The notes: generated by a model not told the origin, from the sequence alone. 64,000 bases of DNA from Allodiplogaster sudhausi (GCA_945643635.1 CALZFC010000005.1:10627501-10691500), one strand, 5' to 3'. Positions 37,242-50,215 are shown, numbered from the stretch's first letter. Numbers and translations are program-made.

Positions 37242-40200
37242 ATGGATGAAGACTACGATCTTCTACGGGAGATTGGCACTGATGCTTCAGAATCGCTCGT
37301 CAGTATTGGGTTGCATTTTTGTGTATGCAGCCTTTTTCATTACATGAATAGATAACTAAATATGAATATTTTGCTTATTACTCAGGCGATGACGTGCAGG
37401 TGCAATGAGGTGCAACAAGTGAATCTGACGGGGCTCCAGAAGACGATAGAAGCTGTCCTTAATGAGCGGCCAAAGAGGCGCGCCTTGGAGAAGTTGGCGA
37501 CTCTCAAGGTTCCTCCGCCATTTTATTCGAAAATGTGATGCAGTTCTGATGACGCGGTCGTAAAATGGTTGGAATAAATTTCATCTTCAACTTTAGGAGT
37601 GCTCGGAAAAGATGGCGAATTTGTCGTGCGAGCGCGGTCGCAAAACAAAGCTTCTCTTCGGGGCGATCGCTAAGCGAGCGGAGATTCATGCAGCTTGTTA
37701 GAAAATTTTTCATTATATTTTAAAGCTTTTAACATTTTAAATTGAAAATGCTGATCTAGAGCTTATATTGGAATTTCTTTAGGCTTATTAGAAAAATTTA
37801 TTGAAAGAAATGAGGTTCTGTTAAAAATTCTGTGCGATTTCAAATTGCCGCCTGTCTTCGCACTCTCATTCATTCTTTTGCAATTTTTTGACGCAGCGAG
37901 TTTTCGAAATAGATGAGAGTGGATGAGAGTGCCTACTTCCATGGCAATCAATTCGAAGTTGCATTGATTATTCTTCAGTGATAGTCATCCTTTAAGATTG
38001 ACATTAATCAAAAATATGAAAGATTTTGTTTTTTTTTATTAAATTAAATATAAAGTAAAATAAACTTCAGCCACCTCTATCCTCCACTCCTCTTCGCGAA
38101 ATGGAAGCATGCGTCAGCCACCTCGAGAAGATCAGAAGCGATGCATCGGAAGGCAAAGTATTTCATATTTTTCTTCTTCTTTCCTTCTCTCTGACTCTCT
38201 CTCTCTTTCAGTTTCTCTCCCTCTCTCCCTCTCTCTCTTTTCTCTTTTGTTACTATCTTTATAATTGTCATGTGCTGGCAAAAATTTTGATGCCTCTCGT
38301 AATCGGCAAACACTGCACGTAGTACACTGAACAATTTATATCTAATGATCAAGTTTTCTATTTACATATTTATAAGAAATAACCTAGAATAATTACGATA
38401 TAAATATTCAGAAATTTGTCTACGAGAATGGCTTCGAGCAGCGTCAGCTCCTTCAAGACTTCGCGGTGGCCCATGCAGCTGCCAACGATGCTCTTCCAAA
38501 TGGTCGCGCCAAGAGGAAGCTGCCGGCTGTCGGGGTTACTGTAGTTTACCAATAGTAAACATACCGTAATTGTTCAATCTGCCAGTAAAGTGTGCGTTAA
38601 CTACGGACGCTTCAACATAGAAGAGTGCATCATATAGGAATTGAGAAAAACATTAATTTTTTTTTTTACATTTACTATTTTAAGAATGTAATGTAGAATA
38701 TCTCTGGTGATTAAAAGATGCCTATGGTTAAGCAAATCACACTAATATATTCGGACGTCCTTTCTTGATATATTACGAATATTTTTTCTATGTGCGGAGC
38801 TGTTATTTAAGCGGTAATTTTATATCATTTTAGGAAGAGTGGCAAAGCTGCTGTTACGAGCTCCAACAAGACGACATGGGGCAATACTGTCATTTTATCT
38901 GCTCGTACGATCGAGTAGCATCGATTCTTCGGCTCGCAGTCAGCGGCTTGTTTCTTTAATAGAAAATGTATACATGGCAATTAAAAGTTATTGATAAGTG
39001 TGCTTTCTAAGTAACTAATTCAAATATAATTTATCAGATCACGTCAATGCGGAGAGTTGCGAGCACCTGACTCTGTTTCTAGTGTGGGGTTTGATTAGCT
39101 CCGTGGCCCATAAGTTCATCTCTAAGCGTACAAGTCTTCGAAATAGTGGATTAAATCAACCTTCTAATTGTAAGACCCGTGAGGACTGAGATACGCACCC
39201 GCTGTTTATCTCCCCTTCGTCAGAGCCAAATCCCGAAGCTTACAATAGAACAGAGCTTGCTCGACTTGGAAAATTTATTCTGGAAATTACTGCTATGCCA
39301 ATTTGTGCAAATTAAACTTAAGGGTCAGAAAATTTGGACTCCGACTATATACATACATATATGGAATGGCCAAATGATTTTAAGCAACTTTTATATCAAG
39401 GGAGCTCTCCAGAAGGCTCTGATCTTGTAAGACCCGGGGCATGAGATATGTATTTCGTCGTCTATGCCAAGACCGCTTCACGACGAAAATGTTAACATTG
39501 GAGTATCTCGGCTCCCAAGGGGCGTAGAGACCTTATCTTTTTTATATAGATTCAGGTGGAAATAACTTAGAGCTATAGAGCGCAACTCATTGTTAGGAAC
39601 CACGGTGCAATAAGTTCCGACACCCTATTGGATGACTCATAAGTAGAACTAGAAAACAAAGTGTCCACTCCGAAATCAAATAGCGTCAGTTTTTCGCTGC
39701 TGTCACACTGACACCAAATTTCTATGGTTTTATTTGACTAGGTCTTCTGAGCTTTTGTGTCTCTCTCGGCTTTCTGATCAACGATTGGCTAATGGTAAAT
39801 AGGCCGACACTTTTATTCGCGCAGTTGTACGAAAAAATTTCCCTTTTCATCCTCTGGAAAGCAGGAAAATACAAGAGTGAGTTTTATGCAGTAGCCTAAT
39901 ATGTTCATATATACATACATATGTACTTACCACAAGCATGCGAATGGCGAATGACTTTTTTCCCTTTCAGCCTGATGGTGAGGTAGATAAGACGTTTGAC
40001 GACATTTATGTCGATTTTGGGAAGGTTTGTTGTTTTCTCTCTTTATTTGTTTTCAAAATATTTAATTGAATAAGTCTAATCTATTAAAAAATATCTTATT
40101 GCATGTTATTTTAGCTTTGCTCGGAAGATGTCGTGAAGAAATGGAAAGAATTTTGTGACGCATCGAACAAGAACGTCAGTTAACCCTGGCTAGAATATTG

Positions 40201-41231
40201 AAACTCCTCTCTCCGATTTAGCTTTCAAAAATTGTTCAACCTTTAAAGACAATTTCGTTTAAAACTCTATTTCCAGTTTTTTGCCTATTTTCCTGTTTTT
40301 CATCCTCTAAAACATTCCTATTTCTTGATTATTCATTTGCTATGTGCCCACAATAATAATTTTTCTTTTGTTCAGGCCGCGATTGTGAAGAAGCGTTTGC
40401 CAACTCCGCCAACTCGCCATTTCATTCCTGCCAATGACATCGCTTTGCAGCTTCTTCCATTCCAAGTGGTCTGGGCATTTTACTCTTTGATTATTAATAA
40501 TTATTGATTCGGTAAGACCTTTATTAAATTGTGCATAAACGTTCTATTTAAAAGAAACTTCACTGAATGATTCTGTAGTAGTACATTATGGCCATTCTGA
40601 ACGCGCACCCTCAACCTTCTTCAGCTAACAATAAGAGAGCGCATGAAATAGGAAGGTGCCTAACAGCTGCAGTAAAAAAATTTGGCCGAGCCATATTTTG
40701 CGTACTCTTAACTTTATAGCAATTGGACAAAAATGAAGCAAACTTTCTTGATTTACGACTTAGACAGATGCGAATAGATTCACGTTCATCAAAGCATCTC
40801 TGTTAATTCTTCAGTGAACTGCTCCTATAAGCGGCCGTATTTTCGTAATGACGAAAGTTTTCCTTGAAACAGGCTGCGCAGAGTGACAAGCGGCGTGCTG
40901 AACTGGCGAAGCTTCTCTTCAAGTTCATCCACGGCCCGTCCACCTCCAACTACAACGCCCAATTCTTCGCCGAGAGATTTCCGCCCGAAACACTGGTTTT
41001 TCTTTGTTGTTCCTGCGCTTTTTATGGAGTGCGATTTACGGTAATTTGAATACTCAACCGATTAAAGGTCGGCATATATTTTTCTATAAAAATCTCGTTT
41101 ACGGAAATCTCGCAGAGGGTCTCGATACGGCCATCGACATGAGGAACAACAAAGTCAAGAATAGAATGAGCAGCGAGGATGAGAAGCGCGCCTTCTGCCA
41201 GGACATTGCCGCGCGAGTTTTCGCTGCCTAG
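37242..41231 (+). CDS. Unrecognised multi-exon gene
   Basis: Not recognised. Start ATG 37242; exon 1 37242-37298 (MDEDYDLLREIGTDASESL, donor GTCAGT), exon 2 37386-37508 (LTGLQKTIEAVLNERPKRR), exon 3 about 37597-37690 (CSEKMANLSCERGRKTKLLF), then about 38071-38156 (EMEACVSHLEKIRSDASEG), 38412-38532 (FVYENGFEQRQLLQDFAVAH), perhaps 38834-38955, 39970-40024 (DGEVDKTFDDIYVDFGK), 40115-40173 (LCSEDVVKKWKEFCDA), 40378-40467 (KKRLPTPPTRHFIPANDIAL), 40872-40994 (KRRAELAKLLFKFIHGPS) and about 41117-41231 (LDTAIDMRNNKVKNRMSSED, ends ARVFAA, stop). Mostly helical, charged, no signal peptide or membrane span. Exons 3 to 4 do not join in phase with a GT donor. It could be two genes, split near 39-40 kb. 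Confidence 0.5.
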
Positions 41232-42169
41232 AAATCTGGGTTTTTGTTTGAGATAAAGCAGTTAAATAAGAGTTAATTTTACATTTGAAAAAAAACAGAT
41301 ACAATCTGACAATGAGAGGTTAGCAACGAAGCTGCGAAGTTCTATCTTTTTATATATTTTTTTGTTTGTTTGACTTGACCAATCATAGGAGCTGCATACG
41401 TTGTCGTTTGTATTCTCGCATTTCACTCCATGCTGTTCGCGTTTCTCCGTGTCCCTCGCGTTCTCACACAAATTCTAGTTCTTGCCATTTCGCGACAGGG
41501 CATGGCTGTTTGTCAAGCCAGGGAATAAGCTCCGCCTACCCGTCCGAATTGTGACCCCCTCCTCTTGTCGTCCCTTCTTTCACTCTACTTCATCCACATT
41601 TCTAGCGATATGGCTGACACACTGACAAGGTATCATCATTCATTTGAATCATAGAAGGAACAAGAACGCATCTCCAAAAACTATAGGTGCATGGATTTAT
41701 GTACGTATTTATGTATATGGGATGTTTATTAGGGAACGTTGGAAAATAACAAAACAATTTCACTCGCCATCGACAATGAAATTTTTAGCCAAGGCAGCTC
41801 AAATTGTTCCTGAGACATATCAAAACATTAAAGGTATGCGAAAAGGTGAATGATTAAGAATGAAAATAAATTCTCCAAAAAATACATTTGTCTCTCTTTA
41901 ACAAATATTGGAACATGAAAATATTAGCCAGTTCTGGCTGGCGGCAGTACTACTTTCACCAGCACCAGAAACTGTACGATATACACATCGACAGAAGTTA
42001 TTACGTAATTGTTTTTAAACAATTATGGGTATAAACTTAGAAAGCACTCGTACTCGTTTTTGATGTAAGGATGTTCGTTGGGCGCAGAATTAAAGTATGG
42101 AGAAATATTTGTTATTTTTGTGCACAAGTTTTGGCGGGAAAATTTTCTATTCCGGTTCCAAATTCAAAT

Positions 42170-43181
42170 TCACAGTTTTTGGACGTGAGTCCGACTGAAG
42201 GGTGCCAGAAGCATGACGAGAACGATGACTGAAGTTGTCGCGATGCAAGTTACGGCAGCCACGGAGACACCAAAGGCAGTCGGAGAGAGGCAGAGAGAGG
42301 AGGAGTGAGAGGAGGAGGGAGAGGGAGAAACCGGTGGAGTGGCGGAGAGTGCTGAGACTGAAACAGAGAGAGTTAGAGAAAGAAAGGGAAAGACAGAAAG
42401 AGTGATAGAGAGAGGAAAAGGGAAAGAAAGAGTGACGGAGGGTGGGAGAGAGAGCGAAAGAACAAGTGAGAGGAAGATAGAGAGAGAGAGAGAGAGAGCG
42501 AGCGAGAGGAGTGAACAATGATACAACGCCAAATAGTATTTATGGACACAGAAGAACAATAGTAAAATATAATTATGATTGGCGAAAGAGAAGACTAACA
42601 AAATGGCTCCGTTCCTTCTCCTTCGTCGTCGCCGCCCTCGCTCGGATCGAGGACATAGAGTCTCGGCGAGTGGATACTCCAAGTCTGATCAGATGAGGAG
42701 GCCACGAAATCGTGGAGCGCGAAATCTTGGGCCGTAAAGTCGGTGGATGTCAAGGCGCGTCGGGACCTTGCCGCGCCACTATTCGAGTCTCGTGTAGAAC
42801 CGTCGCACTGTGGCGGCTGTTAAAGAGGAAATATTGAATGATGTCAAACTTATCTACTAATTCATTCCATGTCATAATCATATTTAATCTGCTTGGAAAC
42901 AAGCCCAAACCTACCGTAACCCCAGTGCGGTCTACTCAACACTACCGTATTCGTGTTCAAACTGGCCCAAAGCTACCGTAATCGCGTCGCACGCCGAGTC
43001 ACCGCCTCCCTTGAGGCAGAGCGTCAGCGAGCACTGAAAGTCGACGGCGGCACGGTCGGGGAACTTGAAGACGAAAGAGTCGACCGTGGCAGTGAGGGAT
43101 GAAGGGTAGTACGGAGTCGCCAGCACGAAGGGGTCCGTGGTGCAGCTGAGAGAAAGAGGGGTCAGAGAGAGAGAGAGAGAG

Positions 43182-43223
<42 letters not shown>

Positions 43224-45109
43224 TAGGAGAGAGGAGATGGGAGAGAGAGATGAGAGAGAGATGAGAGAGAAAAGAAAGTGGCAATTAGACAGTTAGAGAG
43301 AGATAGGGAGGTGAGAGAAAGTAGAACGGCAGAGGCGACAGAGAGAGCGAAGAAAGAGAGAAATAGAGAGAGAGAGAAAGAGAGACGGAGAAATATTGAT
43401 GATTGTATGAAAGGAGGGGAATGTAAGAGAGAAATAACGGAAAATTTGAATTATTATGAGAGCGGAGTAAGATATAATTTACAAGTCCATTTATTTATTT
43501 GAAATTATGTTATTTGTCATAGTTTTTAACCCCCTCTCGTCGATGAGCATCGTCTTGTGTCCGTCGCCGTCCTGGACGGTGCAGTTGTGCACGAGGAGGG
43601 CGTAGGCGTCTGGAAAAGATATGTATACTAATCAGTTCATATAGTTTTCTTGAATTTTTTATTGGATCTTAATGAATTTTTAGTGAGGTTTTTTGAATGT
43701 AAATATATCAAAAACAATATTTCTATTCCTTCATCCAATCTCTTCCCTCTCTCCCTATCTCTCCCTCTACTCTTCTCTCACCCCTCTGCTCTTTTCTCTA
43801 TCTCAATCTCTCTTTAACTCTCTCTCTCCCCTCCCTTCTCTCTCTCTCTCTCTCTCTGTCTCTGTCTCTCTCATTCTCTCCAACCAGGAGTGTCCGACTG
43901 GCAGTTCCACTCATGGCGTACGCGGTCGCCGACTCGCACGGCGCCGAGTGCCTTGCCCCCTTGGCTTCCGTCGACTCCTCCGATGCGGTAGGCGCAAGAG
44001 TGCGGCGCGACCGTCCGCGTCAGATTGGACGGCGCTTGCATTCTAAGAGAAATATCAAACTCAGTTCAATGAGAATTTTAAAAGAATTTCGGCCTTGTAC
44101 CCCATTAAAAAAAATTAAAGTGGAATTGCAAGACTGTTGACTATGATTTCTTCGCTTGATATTTCATCAACATGTGTTTAATTATAACCTTACGAAATTT
44201 ATGTATTTTCTTTGAATCGGTTTTATATGTAATAATAAAAAAAGACAAACTGACTCCACGTCGACTTCGGCCGTGACCGTGCGATCCGTCTCGGCGTAGA
44301 GGCATTGGACGCGATAGGCGCGGTCGGGGCGCGTGATGAAGGAGGAATGGAAGGAGACGACGAGCACGAAGGAGACGCGCACTCCCGGAGGGGACGCCTG
44401 AATGAACGAACGATTCCAGAGTGCGAGCTGAGCGGAAAGCTCTGGTATTTGTGGTTATGAACCTAATAAAAATCAATAAAAGAAGATCATCAATCCATTG
44501 GATTCCTCCGATAAATACACGCATACTATATTCCTAAATAAATTTGATGGTGCTCAATTTCTTTTGGCCTTGAAAAGTTGAAATGGCCTTGGATTTTCCA
44601 GGAGGTGCACGATTGTTTTCATCAACGCCGTACAATTCGATCTCGCTGCGCGTTGCACGAGTCGAGGCCGACTCGCATGCCGATGACGCGTGTCTTGTCT
44701 GCCGCTTCCGCTTCCGCTTCGGCTGCGGAAGGGGCGCGACGGGCGCGCGCCGACTCTGCACTGCTGCTGCTGCTGCCGTCGCAGGCGCACGGCGGACAGA
44801 AGCCGACGGCAGCGTCGTTTCGGCCTGAAGACTTATACATATATGTTGTAGTCATACTGACAATCTAATGTAAAACAAGCGCGAAAAATCGAATGTACAA
44901 CAAAAATGCAAATTTTCAATCAATTAGTGTTTTCAAACTCTATATTTCTGTCTCTCTGTCACTGTCTCTTTATCATGTTGCTATCTCCTCTCTGTTTCTT
45001 TCATCTCTGTCAATCTCCATCCCCTCTCTTTCTAAAGAACTTTCTCTTTAATTACTCTCTCTCCCTCTATCTTTCTATCGCTCTTTCTCTCTCTCTCTCT
45101 CTCGCTCCT

Positions 45110-45143
<34 letters not shown>

Positions 45144-45837
45144 CTTTTCTCCTCTCCCTCCACGCATCGTCCACGTGTCCATGCTGTGTGCGTGTGACTG
45201 TTCTGAGCTGCCGGGTTTAGTAAAGGCCGATGAAGAAGAAGACGAGGAGGAGGAGGAGGAAGAAGGGCCACTCCGCCCGCCGGCGACGTCTCTCTGCCCG
45301 GTCGACCAACTTTGGCCGCCGCCGCCGAATCCGTGGCGGCCGTTGGCTGCGCCCGTTTGTCCGTGCTGTCCGCCAGCGAGGAAGGCATCTTCATCTCGGA
45401 AGCCTGCAGAAAAACGGCCAGCTAGAAGGAAGAAGAACATTCTCGAAAGAAGAAGCGCCTCCTATGCTATATAATACAATATGAACAAATCGTGGGTAAT
45501 GTTGTTGCAATGTATTAACTATAAACATATATGTATGCTGTTTGTGGGCTAAAAAATACTTTTATATAGACGAAAAATTGATAAGTGATCTCGGGAATTA
45601 AAAATTTGCCTGCATATTTTCACACATTTTCATGCATTCATTTTTGGCGCGAAATTGAAATAACATTTAAAAAATAGTCTGGACAAACCTCCGCCGCCAC
45701 CGCCACCAGAGTAGTCGCGGACGCAGCGGGCATCCGCGTGCTCGCCCTTCACGAAGAGGCGGCCACGGAAGGGGCGAGTCGTCTGCAGAGCAACTGAGAT
45801 GCCGTGCTCCTCGCACGTTACGATGGGAACGCCTGAG

Positions 45838-45871
<34 letters not shown>

Positions 45872-45980
45872 GAGAGAGAGAGGAGGAGTTGGAGAAAGAG
45901 AGAGATATGAACTTTTTTAAAGAGAACAAATCAGAGAGTAAGAGAAACAAATTGTGAGAAATGCACAGAGATAGAGAGAC

Positions 45981-46034
<54 letters not shown>

Positions 46035-46160
46035 GAGGTGGAAACCATTATGGCAGATGAAGAGATTGAAAAAAACTACTAACCAACGACAGCATTGTCT
46101 TGGCCTAGTACCGGAAGAACCGAGAGAAGCAGCTGAACGACAAAATACACACATATTTTG
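42170..46160 (-). CDS. Cuticlin-like ZP-domain membrane protein
   Basis: Secreted or apical matrix protein of the cuticlin/ZP family, building cuticle or extracellular matrix. Minus strand, 5' to 3': 46084-46160 (signal peptide end, LLLSVLPVLGQDNAVVG; start exon not found), 45689-45832 (VTCEEHGISVALQTTRPFRG), about 45175-45403 (Gly/Ser-rich linker), 44650-44824 (RVGLDSCNAQRDRI), 44255-44397 (SFHSSFITRPDRAYRVQCLY, the ZP-N/C core), 43885-44042 (VGDRVRHEWNCQSDTPGW), 43531-43611 (ALLVHNCTVQDGDGHK), 42977-43145 (PDRAAVDFQCSLTLCLKGG), 42600-42816 (furin-like site RSRR) and 42170-42351 (Ser-rich stalk, then TM segment SVAAVTCIATTSVIVLVMLL, tail SRTHVQKL). Order matches signal, ZP, cleavage site, anchor. 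Introns hold GA/CT tracts against the splice sites. Confidence 0.85.
42276..42502. repeat. GA-rich simple repeat
   Basis: Begins inside the last ZP exon, where on the minus strand it encodes the Ser-rich stalk, and continues through the acceptor into the intron. Confidence 0.85.
43158..43400. repeat. (GA)n microsatellite
   Basis: Starts a few bases from the acceptor of the ZP exon ending 43145; on the gene's strand it is the (CT)n tract in front of that acceptor. Confidence 0.95.
43741..43880. repeat. (CT)n microsatellite
   Basis: Ends at the donor of the ZP exon 43885-44042; on the gene's strand it is a GA tract starting just after the donor. Confidence 0.9.
44944..45150. repeat. (CT)n microsatellite
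   Basis: Imperfect CT tract in the ZP gene between the linker exon and the next exon. Confidence 0.9.
45839..46036. repeat. (GA)n tracts around ZP intron
   Basis: Two GA tracts, 45839-45905 and 45965-46036, nearly fill the first recognised intron. The first abuts the acceptor at 45833. Confidence 0.93.
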
Positions 46161-46189
46161 TCTTGTTAGAGGAGAATACAGCATTATTT

Positions 46190-46880
46190 CCCTTTTATTT
46201 AATTTAGTAAAAAATTGTTTTAAAAAAGAATTTCACGGATTGTTTGCAAAAACATTAACAATTATTGAAACTCCTATTGAATACGAAGGACATGTGGAAT
46301 TATAAGAAAAATAAAGCATCCGATCTGGGTCAGATTTTCGCACGGCTGGGAATAGTTCATTCTGAAATGGGCACCCAATCCTCTCCTCCCATCTCTTTGC
46401 TGCTGCCCTTTGAATTCTCTCTCTCGCAGTCTCTTCACTGAAATTTGTGGTACGCAATCGGCTTGTGAGAGAGAGCATGTTAAGAAAACACCGGCTAATG
46501 TCGGTTGCTAGCGCTAGTATGCAAGCTTTCAAGTCCACGAGAAGAACGATGAGTGCGCTCACAAGGTCATTTTTGATTCATGCTATTGGCATATTGCAAC
46601 AAATGGTAAAATTCACCGTAGGGTGGATTGGTGGATGCAGTTGGCAATCACCCATCCACCCAATGGTGGATTTTAACCATGATAGATGGCAACATTTCAC
46701 ACATTCACTCAAATAGTAAAATCCACCGTTGGATGAGCACTAGGTCAGTGTTGTTCTTTACCAATATTCTTCCATCTTGAACAATATTCTTGTAAAGAAG
46801 AACGTAACGAGAAATTTGAAAAGTTTATCCCAAAGCGAGGAAACGTTTTTTTCACTTCAACAATGTAGTGTGCCACTTCC
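46190..46880. other. Intergenic, short repeat only
   Basis: Upstream of the ZP gene. The words GTAAAATTCACCGTAGGGTG (about 46606) and GTAAAATCCACCGTTGGATG (about 46713) form an imperfect direct repeat, with an inverted CACCCATCCACCCAATGG between them. No gene is supported. Confidence 0.5.
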
Positions 46881-46884
46881 TTAT

Positions 46885-46978
46885 CTGTTTCCTCTCTCTC
46901 TCTCTCCGTCTCTCTCTCTCTCTCTCTTACTCGCTCTCACACAGGCCTCTCTTTCCTCATCTCTATCTCCCTTAATTA

Positions 46979-47013
<35 letters not shown>

Positions 47014-47130
47014 GCCCTCTTTTTCTCCCCTCTCTTCCTCGTCTCTCTTCCCTTGTCTCCCTCTCCCTGTCTTCTCTTTCTCTCTTCTCTCCCATCTCTC
47101 TCCATTTCCCTCTTCTCCTCGACCTCACCG
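46885..47130. repeat. (CT)n simple repeat
   Basis: Long imperfect CT tract. Frames here are Ser/Leu or Arg/Glu repeats and not genes. Confidence 0.93.
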
Positions 47131-47579
47131 CCCCTCTTACCTTTGTCTTTTGTCTACACATGTCTGGGCAGCCAAATACAGTGCCAAGCAATTATCCCCA
47201 AGGAGCAATGAGAGCAAAAGGAGAACAGAAGGTAGGACACGAGTAAGATTAAAGGATGGAACACTGCATTGCATTTGAGAGGAGGGGGATATGCAGAGAG
47301 AAAGAGAGAAAGAGAAAAAGGGATGAATGACAGAAAAAGAAAGTAGATTTGAAAGATGTGAAGATGGGTTTAGACGTAAAAAAAACAAGGTAGGCGAGAA
47401 AAGAGAATAACACGAGAAAGAAGTGCGTCATAGCGGAACGGGCAAAAAGTGATCATTTATCATTGTGAGAACTGGGGAAGATTAAGAAATTTATCATTTA
47501 TTTACTAATATATATGTGTGTTTTATAATACTCATATTCACACATTGTGTTATATGCGAAATTACTTGTAAAATGGTCA

Positions 47580-47990
47580 GTAACAAACCAATGTGGCTGT
47601 AACGAGTGGCGAGCACGGAAAGTCTGTCATGGCGACGTTCAATCACAGTTAGCGTCGATGGGTACGGTAGAGAAGATTGGAGTACGGTATAGTCAAAGAG
47701 TTCCGTAAGGTAGATCGGAGGCTACGTTGGAGCTGGAGGCTGCTGCTAGGAGGATACTGTAACGTGGCTCTCTCACTCCATAAGAGCACGGCACTCGTTG
47801 GAGCGTAGCGAATACATAATCTGTTTGTAGCGGAGGAGGAGACGGGAGAGGAGGGCGGCTAGTGGATGAAGCCCAAGAAGAAGAAGAAGTGTGCCGGTCC
47901 ACGTAATCCGGTTTGTTGTTAGCCGGATAAAAACCGTCTGATATCCGGTCGAGGAGGTTCTGACGGTCTGTTTGTGTTTGCCTGCCTGGG
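47580..47990. other. Unassigned, no gene seen
   Basis: Moderate-GC unique sequence with short open frames on the minus strand, but no motif or splice partner. It may be exonic sequence of an unknown gene; not supported. Confidence 0.3.
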
Positions 47991-47999
47991 CGGTGCTGG

Positions 48000-48170
48000 A
48001 ACCAGCGAGGCAGGAGTGAGGGAGAGATGGAAAGAGAGTTTGAGATGGAGAGAGGGAGGAGAAAGAGTTAGAGATGGAGAGATGGAGAGAAGTTAGAGAT
48101 GGAGAGAAGTTAGAGATGGAGAGAGAGTTAGAGATGGAGAAATTTAGAGATGGAGAGAGAAGGAGAGCAC
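48000..48170. repeat. Minisatellite, unit GTTAGAGATGGAGAGA
   Basis: About seven to eight imperfect copies of a 12-18 bp unit built on GTTAGAGATGGAGAGA, an expansion derived from GA-rich sequence. Confidence 0.88.
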
Positions 48171-48409
48171 GCTTCAACTAGACTCTCTTAGCCAGAGACA
48201 AGAATAGCTGTGCTAGGCGGGCCAGGGTAGACCCAGAAGGTGGTGGTGTCTTCAGTGGCTCTGAATAGGAGACAGGAGATCTCACTTGCGAGGAGAGGAG
48301 AAGAGGGGGGGAGGGGGTTCTGAACGAATTGAGAAAAAGGTTAGATGAGGAGGCTTTTCGCGCGTCCTGTGTCCATGCACGAGATGAGTTACGTAGGTAG
48401 CCGAGGGAG

Positions 48410-48875
48410 GGAGAGCGAGACGGAGAGAGAGAGAGAGAGAAAGAGAGAGAGCGAGAATGAGAGAGTGAATGGCAGTGAGAAAGAGAATGAGAGGGAGATA
48501 GCTAGAGAGGCAAAGACAGAGATAATGAGAAAAAGTGACAGAGAGAATTGGAGAGAAAGAGAGAGTGAGAGAAAGAAAGATAGATGACAGAGAGAACGAG
48601 AGAGAGAGAGAGAGAGAGGGGAGAGAGAGAGAGAGAGGTAGAGACTCTAAGGAGCTAGCCGCTCGTCAGTCGCAGAAGAATTATACTCCGAGGTCGCGCA
48701 GGGTCAACACCACCACCACCATGGGCCATTCATTCATTCTAGCACTTCCTGCTCAATTTCTTTCTTTGTCTCTCTCTCTCTCTCTCTCTCTCTCCTTCTT
48801 CTGCCCCGCTCTTTGTCTCCATCTTTAGCTCCCTGGTGTAAGACCAATCTGATCGCCTTGTTTCTCTCTCTCTCC

Positions 48876-48914
<39 letters not shown>

Positions 48915-49047
48915 CCGCCCCCTCGACATATCCAAGGTCTCGTCATGGATTCGTGTAGTGCCTTCCATTTCATAATAAGTCACCGACTCTCTCATTGTCT
49001 AGCTCCTTCCCTTCCAGACGCTTACCCAATTTCATGGTTCATCTCAT

Positions 49048-49091
<44 letters not shown>

Positions 49092-49146
49092 TCGCACACC
49101 CTTGCAATCTGTCGTTTTTTTGATCTCTGAATCCCACTCTCTTTCC

Positions 49147-49194
<48 letters not shown>

Positions 49195-50215
49195 GCGCCT
49201 CTCTCTCTATCACTCTCTGTCTCTCACTCTCCCTCTACCATATCATAAACCGCTCTCTCCCAACTCATCATTGTACTTGAAAGTTCTTTCTGCCAGCCTC
49301 TTTATTGCTTTATTGCTGATCTCTGCAAGTTATAAACAAGATCTCAAAGAATACAACGAGACACGGAAGGAGAGAGATTGTGACAATTATAGAGGAACGA
49401 AATGGTGACGCTATGCAAAACTATGAGGGACATCCCAGAGGGAGAGAGAAAGATACGGAGAGTGAGAGAGAAAGAGACAGAGAGTGAGTGAGAAAGAGAG
49501 CGAGAGAGAGAGAGAGAGAGAATACAAAAAGTAGGCATGTAAATCTCTGTGCACTAGCTGCTCAAGTGCACTCTCCATTGTTCACCCATGATCGCAGAGG
49601 ACATCTTCGCCGGACTAAAATAGCCGTCCTTCATACCCGCTCCGTTTCATCGGTTCAAAAGCGATCATGGTTTTCTTCATCTCTTCCACTCTCGCTCCCT
49701 CTCTCTCTCTACCTTTCTTTCTATCTCTCCGACTCAACCTCGCTCTCTCTCTCCCTCTCCCTTTCCCTCTCTCTCTCCCTTTCACTCTCCTTCTCATTAT
49801 CTCTTCCATTTCTCTCTCTCTCTCTCGATGGTCATCGTACCTCGCACTCTTTCAATCGTCTCGTAACCGTACGGGACTAGCAAACAAATCTGCTTACTCG
49901 TAGAGAACTGGCATGAAGGGCATGCACAATGAGGAGAGAGAGCAGCTAACACGAGACAAGAACATCGCACAAGAATTGTCTAGCATCACTTTTTCATCGG
50001 CATAAATACACATATGTATGTACATATATCAAATTCAGATTTAGCCTATGGAGCCGGAAACAACGTATCCGAGGGATCTTGAGAGCTCATGTTGTGATCT
50101 TATGGAACTTTCTTGCCGTCTGCATTGCAAGACGTCTCTCTCTATCTCTTCTCTCTCTCCCTCTCTCGCTCTCTCTCTCTTTCTCTCTCACTTTCTCAGC
50201 TTCCCTTAGAGAAGC
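48410..50215. repeat. Cluster of GA/CT microsatellites
   Basis: GA tracts at about 48420-48645 and 49436-49520 and CT tracts at about 48765-48912, 49050-49230, 49675-49830 and 50135-50205 make up much of this segment. No gene is supported. A short inverted pair, CAGCTTC/GAAGCTG, sits at the end near 50198-50220. Confidence 0.9.

Noticed and set aside
39430..39560. LTR retrotransposon boundary
   Set aside because: The repeated GTAAGACCCG words are short; no primer-binding site, polypurine tract or gag/pol sequence was found.
46777..47211. Ser/Leu/Pro-rich 144-residue frame resembling a membrane protein
   Set aside because: Translation of a (CT)n microsatellite; hydrophobicity comes from CTC/TCT codons only.
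48345..49903. Arg/Glu-rich frames that look like long charged helices
   Set aside because: All are translations of (GA)n tracts in several frames and strands, which is typical of dinucleotide repeats.
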